Under the pieces are notes generated by a model. That model was not told the DNA's origin. It saw nothing but the letters and a program-made list of their open reading frames with translations, and did not search any database. Both the position numbers and the translations under genes were made by a program. Of a stretch of 9,361 nucleotides of DNA, positions 7,048-9,361 are shown one piece after another. Numbering within the stretch: position 1 is the stretch's first letter; each line of letters begins with the position of its first letter. The DNA is from Clostridia bacterium (lineage in GTDB: Bacteria > Bacillota_A > Clostridia > Oscillospirales > CAG-272). The DNA lies in NCBI GenBank assembly GCA_017472105.1, contig JAFUQY010000180.1, positions 1 through 9,361 on the forward strand. Direction: 5' to 3'.

Positions 7048-7608
7048 TCATATTGTAAACTTTGCCAGCTTTTCTACCGCATCACGGCAAAACAGGTCGC
7101 AATGCTCGTTTATGTAGTAGAAGAGCTTGCTCGGGCACAGACTTCCGAAGTGTTCCACGGCGATGTGGGTCTCACATTCGAGCAGGAGATAGTATTTTCC
7201 GGTCGAGCTGTCGTGGTACGCATGACTGGATCCGGAATATCCGAGACGACTCAGTCCGCCGCAGGTTCCGAGAAGGTGGTTCATAGCGCCGAACGCGTAG
7301 ATGATGTGGCTCCCGCGCTCCTGAAAGATGTATTTCCGGTACTCCGTGAGCACCCTGTCCTCGCCCGCCTGTGCCGCAGTCACGCCGTTCCGGTCTTCCA
7401 GTCGTGTGACAAACAGCTCGCATCCGCCGGATTTTGACGGGTACATCTGCACGAAAATCCGACCTTCCAGTCCCGCACAGCCGCATTTCTGCTTCACATC
7501 CTCCATGATTTCCTTCAGCATTTCCTTTGTCGTTCCGTGGTAGCATTCCATGTCGTCCCTTGTCAGCATCAGCTTGATCTTCGATTCGCTTATGATAATC
7601 AGTTCCAT
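7048..7608 (-). CDS. MecA-like ClpC adaptor family protein
   Basis: A 186-residue cytoplasmic protein resembling the MecA/YpbH adaptor family. These proteins deliver substrates to the ClpC unfoldase and activate it; in Bacillus they control competence regulator turnover. The N-terminal opening (MELIIISESKIKLMLTRDDM, residues 1-20) is the typical MecA substrate-binding start, with a strand and then a T-x-x-D-M/L turn. The long helix KEMLKEIMEDVKQKCG (28-43) and the QMYPSKSGGCELFVTRL strands (54-70) also fit. The C-terminal half (about 88-186) has the family pattern of an alternating strand/helix ClpC-binding domain, including YYLLLECE at 139-146. It is shorter than the roughly 218-residue Bacillus MecA, mainly because the linker is short. 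The ATG at 7608 is chosen for GGAG 6 nt upstream; the in-frame ATG at 7629 lies too close to the probable transcription start. The target substrate is unknown, and no competence gene is nearby. Confidence 0.75.
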   Translation of the reverse strand: MELIIISESKIKLMLTRDDMECYHGTTKEMLKEIMEDVKQKCGCAGLEGRIFVQMYPSKSGGCELFVTRLEDRNGVTAAQAGEDRVLTEYRKYIFQERGSHIIYAFGAMNHLLGTCGGLSRLGYSGSSHAYHDSSTGKYYLLLECETHIAVEHFGSLCPSKLFYYINEHCDLFCRDAVEKLAKFTI

Positions 7609-7644
7609 ACACTGCTCCGTTCCTTGCATTCATGATTCCTTAAC

Positions 7645-7674
7645 ATTATAATACGGAAGGCGGAAAATTGGTAC
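7645..7674 (-). promoter_or_regulatory. Candidate promoter of the MecA-like gene
   Basis: A perfect TATAAT -10 (7650-7645 on the minus strand) lies 36 nt upstream of the chosen start at 7608. The -35 region (about 7668-7674) matches TTGACA poorly and no TGn extension is present. The position is right for this gene, but strength or dependence on an activator cannot be judged. Confidence 0.45.
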
Positions 7675-7778
7675 CCCTAAATTTCAGGAAGGACTGGCAC
7701 GGATTCCCATCGAAAGCGGAATTTTTACAGTTTCCGGCAAAAACGGGTCTGTTCTCCGTGAAATTCTTTATGAATGTA

Positions 7779-7807
7779 TTGACGTTTTAATAATTATGTG
7801 GTACAAT
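7779..7807 (+). promoter_or_regulatory. Strong sigma-A type promoter of the binding lipoprotein
   Basis: TTGACG (7779-7784) and TACAAT (7802-7807) are spaced by exactly 17 bp, with a TGG extended -10 (7799-7801) and an AT-rich spacer. Transcription should start near 7814, giving about a 36-nt leader before the ATG at 7850. The leader is too short for a riboswitch. The region 7651-7778, between this and the divergent MecA-like promoter, shows no recognisable operator apart from a short CGGAA/TTCCG inverted repeat near 7719-7738. Confidence 0.75.
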
Positions 7808-7849
7808 TAATAATGTACGCATATATCAAAATTTGAAAGGATTAACAAC

Positions 7850-8725
7850 ATGAAAAGACTCTCCCTCGTTCTCGCAGTTGTGATGACCCTTCTCTGCGTC
7901 TTCACTGCATGCGGCGAAGAAAAAAGCGGCGGTCTGAGCATCAACCCTGACGGTGCGGCAGCTACCACCCAGATCGTTTCCGGTCTCACCGGCGAATCCT
8001 ACACCATGCCCCTTTCCTCCTCCAAGATCGTTTCCCTTTCTCCCGCAGCTACCATGATCCTGGAAGAACTCGGTGCGGCATCCAAGCTCATCGGCGTTGA
8101 CTCCGTTTCCGCTGAATACGTAACTTCCTCCGCACAGACCATCACGGCGGCTGATGCTGTCGGTCTCGCTCCCGAAGCAATCTTCGTTGACGAAGCGGAC
8201 AAGGATGCCATCGGCGCTACCGACATTCCCGTATTCGTAATTCCCACCGCAAAGTCCATCGCTGACATCAACAGCCTCGTCAGAATCTGCGGCAAGGTTG
8301 CAGGCATCACTCCCGACACTCTCGTAACCAAGGTTACCAATGCTCTCAGCGTTGCTCAGCTCGGTTCCGCAGTTTACACCACCAAGATCCGTGCATACGT
8401 TGACCTCGGTGACGGCGAAACTGTTGGCGCAGGTACTTATGTAACCGAAATGCTCTACGCGGCAGGCTTCGAAAACATCTGCACCATCGACGGCTTCGGC
8501 TCCATGTCCGAAGAAGACGTAATCGCAGCGAACCCCGAATTCATCTTCACCACCGGTTCCGTTGACGATTATCTGAACAATCCCGCTTTCGCTGAAGTAA
8601 CCGCTGTTGTGGACGGTCAGGTTCACTCCATCAACGAAAAGGAAATCCGCTTCGGCTCCTCCTACGTTACCAACTGCGTATCCGTCATGTACGCTGCTGC
8701 TGACGCTACCAGAGCTGACGAGTAA
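7850..8725 (+). CDS. BtuF/FecB-type substrate-binding lipoprotein
   Basis: A 291-residue lipoprotein of the class III (TroA-like, BtuF/FecB) periplasmic-binding fold, which captures siderophore-iron, heme or cobalamin and passes it to an ABC importer. Residues 1-20 are a lipoprotein signal (KR, hydrophobic core, FTA) ending in the lipobox Cys21, so it is anchored on the outer face of the membrane. Residues 59-84 (KIVSLSPAATMILEELG...LIGVD) are the hallmark first lobe. The central helix (about 139-170) and the second lobe follow, with GAGTYVTEMLYAAGFENI at 193-210 and EEDVIAANPEFIFTT at 221-235. The start has AAAGGA 8 nt upstream (7836-7841). Codons are more strongly biased (GTT, TCC, CTC, GCA, AAG) than in the neighbours, suggesting high expression. 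No permease or ATPase gene is in the window, so ligand and partner are open. The mature protein starts with a short Gly/Ser-rich linker. Confidence 0.88.
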   Translation: MKRLSLVLAVVMTLLCVFTACGEEKSGGLSINPDGAAATTQIVSGLTGESYTMPLSSSKIVSLSPAATMILEELGAASKLIGVDSVSAEYVTSSAQTITAADAVGLAPEAIFVDEADKDAIGATDIPVFVIPTAKSIADINSLVRICGKVAGITPDTLVTKVTNALSVAQLGSAVYTTKIRAYVDLGDGETVGAGTYVTEMLYAAGFENICTIDGFGSMSEEDVIAANPEFIFTTGSVDDYLNNPAFAEVTAVVDGQVHSINEKEIRFGSSYVTNCVSVMYAAADATRADE

Positions 8726-8726
8726 T

Positions 8727-8804
8727 GAGCGAGCGTTAAGTTCAGCTAAAACGCTTAATTCATCCGGCTCGCTCTGAACAAGTCCCAAACGCCGGGACTT
8801 GTTC
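8727..8804. other. Two-hairpin structured element in the 3' region
   Basis: Directly after the lipoprotein stop lie two strong inverted repeats without U-tracts. Hairpin A: GAGCGAGC (8727-8734) pairs with GCTCGCTC (8767-8774), and inside it GTTAAG (8735-8740) pairs with CTTAAT (8754-8759, one G-U). Hairpin B: an uninterrupted 11-bp stem, 8776-8786 with 8794-8804, around a 7-nt loop. In addition GTTCAG (8740-8745) in hairpin A is complementary to CTGAAC (8774-8779), which overlaps the foot of B, so an alternative fold or pseudoknot is possible. Neither arm is followed by a T-run, so it is not a simple terminator. It may stabilise the mRNA, form a 3'-UTR-derived RNA, or be a copy of a dispersed palindromic repeat. 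Confidence 0.6.
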
Positions 8805-8838
8805 CAAGGTGTAACCCACAGCAAACAATGTGAATACG

Positions 8839-8878
8839 AAAATACCCTGCACTCTTTATCGGAATGCAGGGTATTTTT
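8839..8878. terminator. Bidirectional terminator between lipoprotein and SEDS genes
   Basis: 8839-8851 pairs with 8865-8877 in a perfect 13-bp stem (AATACCCTGCA core) with a 13-nt loop. The plus strand runs out through TTTTT (8874-8878) and the minus strand through TTTT (complement of 8839-8842). The stop codon of the convergent SEDS gene (8879-8881) is 2 nt beyond the stem. It ends both transcripts. Confidence 0.88.
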
Positions 8879-9361
8879 CTATCGTTTTTCGCGCTCGAAG
8901 TAATACTTCTTGTTGTGTGCGCAGATGCTCTGGACGATGCCGATGCAGATGTACATGGACAGCATGGATGACGCGCCGTAGCTCATGAACGGGAGCGTGA
9001 TGCCGACGACCGGGAGCATAGCGAGGCACATGCCGATGTTTTCCGCGGACTGCACGATGAGCATGCCGGCGATTCCCACGCAGATGTACGACGCGTAGGC
9101 TTTCCGGGTGCGTCCGGCGATCCACAGAATTCTCAGAACGAGGATCACCATCAGGGTTATGTACAGGAACGTGCCGATGAAGCCGAATTTTTCCGCCAGC
9201 ACCGCGTAGATAAAGTCGGACTGACCGGCGAAGAAGGATTTGTACCGGGTACCGCCGTCAAAACCTGCACCGCGGAATCCGCCGGAGATGATGCAGTTGC
9301 GGCTCCGGATTGCGTCCCAGCCAACACCCTGCGGATCGAGGTCGGGATTGAAGCCGAACAG
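8879..9361 (-). CDS. SEDS peptidoglycan glycosyltransferase (RodA/FtsW), C-terminal part
   Basis: The frame is open from the right edge to a TAG at 8881-8879, giving the last 160 residues of a multi-pass membrane protein; the 5' part is outside the window. It belongs to the RodA/FtsW/SpoVE family, which polymerises lipid II into glycan strands with a partner class B PBP. Visible landmarks, numbered from the edge, are NPDLDPQGVGWDAIRS at 5-20, the SGGFRGAGF turn at 26-34, QSDFIYAVLAEKFGFIGT at 47-64 (family form usually HTDF...EE-GF-G), then ENIGMCLAMLPVVGITLPF at 107-125 and MSYGASSMLS at 126-135. Three to four membrane helices follow the extracellular loop. The NPDLDP/GW-type loop resembles RodA more than FtsW, but the fragment does not decide it. 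An internal GTG at 9202 is not the start because the conserved frame continues upstream. The charged tail (HNKKYYFEREKR) is cytoplasmic. Confidence 0.93.
   Translation of the reverse strand: MFGFNPDLDPQGVGWDAIRSRNCIISGGFRGAGFDGGTRYKSFFAGQSDFIYAVLAEKFGFIGTFLYITLMVILVLRILWIAGRTRKAYASYICVGIAGMLIVQSAENIGMCLAMLPVVGITLPFMSYGASSMLSMYICIGIVQSICAHNKKYYFEREKR

Noticed and set aside
8726..8737. Four-codon frame overlapping the lipoprotein stop (TAATG)
   Set aside because: Too short to be meaningful and without its own ribosome binding site.
7826..8824. Minus-strand 332-codon frame opposite the lipoprotein
   Set aside because: Shadow created by strong codon bias of the lipoprotein gene; it would also run through the two hairpins and lacks a ribosome binding site.

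Overview
The window looks like a chromosomal segment of an uncultured Gram-positive anaerobe of the Clostridia, plausibly Oscillospiraceae or Lachnospiraceae-like and gut-associated. This is inferred, not proven. The signs are Bacillota-style AGGAG/GGAG ribosome binding sites and sigma-A type promoters, three SLH cell-wall-anchoring repeats, a MecA-like Clp adaptor, a BspA-type leucine-rich repeat protein, a GH38 alpha-mannosidase beside a URO-D-like protein, and strongly biased GC-rich third codon positions. There are no rRNA, tRNA, transposase, phage or CRISPR features. The order looks like ordinary chromosome with several short independent transcription units.

Layout. 1-90: two back-to-back intrinsic terminators, one closing an unseen plus-strand gene to the left and one closing the minus-strand unit to the right. 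122-1618 (minus): an exported S-layer-homology protein with a cadherin-like domain, followed by a 54-residue Asn/Gln-rich protein that is not in standard ORF size ranges. 1683-5388 (plus): a TTGACA-type promoter, a URO-D superfamily protein of the non-HemE type, and an MngB-like GH38 alpha-mannosidase, separated by an 81-nt pyrimidine-rich spacer. A shared bidirectional terminator separates this unit from the convergent minus-strand genes.

5449-7608 (minus): a MecA-like adaptor, then, from its own promoter, a single-pass membrane protein with an N-terminal zinc ribbon and an extracellular array of six 23-residue leucine-rich repeats. 7609-7849: a divergent promoter region. 7850-8725 (plus): a lipoprotein of the BtuF/FecB substrate-binding type with a very good promoter and no ABC partner in view. 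Its 3' region carries two strong hairpins without U-tracts, then a bidirectional terminator shared with a convergent SEDS (RodA/FtsW) gene that runs off the right edge.

Function. The URO-D-like/mannosidase pair is the only obvious metabolic unit and suggests mannoside processing. The SLH, LRR and SEDS proteins all concern the envelope, but nothing in the sequence ties them together. Three starts differ from the longest open frames (1747, 6984 and 7608), each chosen because a ribosome binding site sits there, with promoter elements overlapping the longer start in two cases. No clearly novel multi-gene system was found. The best candidates for a second look are the Asn/Gln-rich peptide, the two-hairpin 3' element, and the zinc-ribbon/LRR membrane protein.
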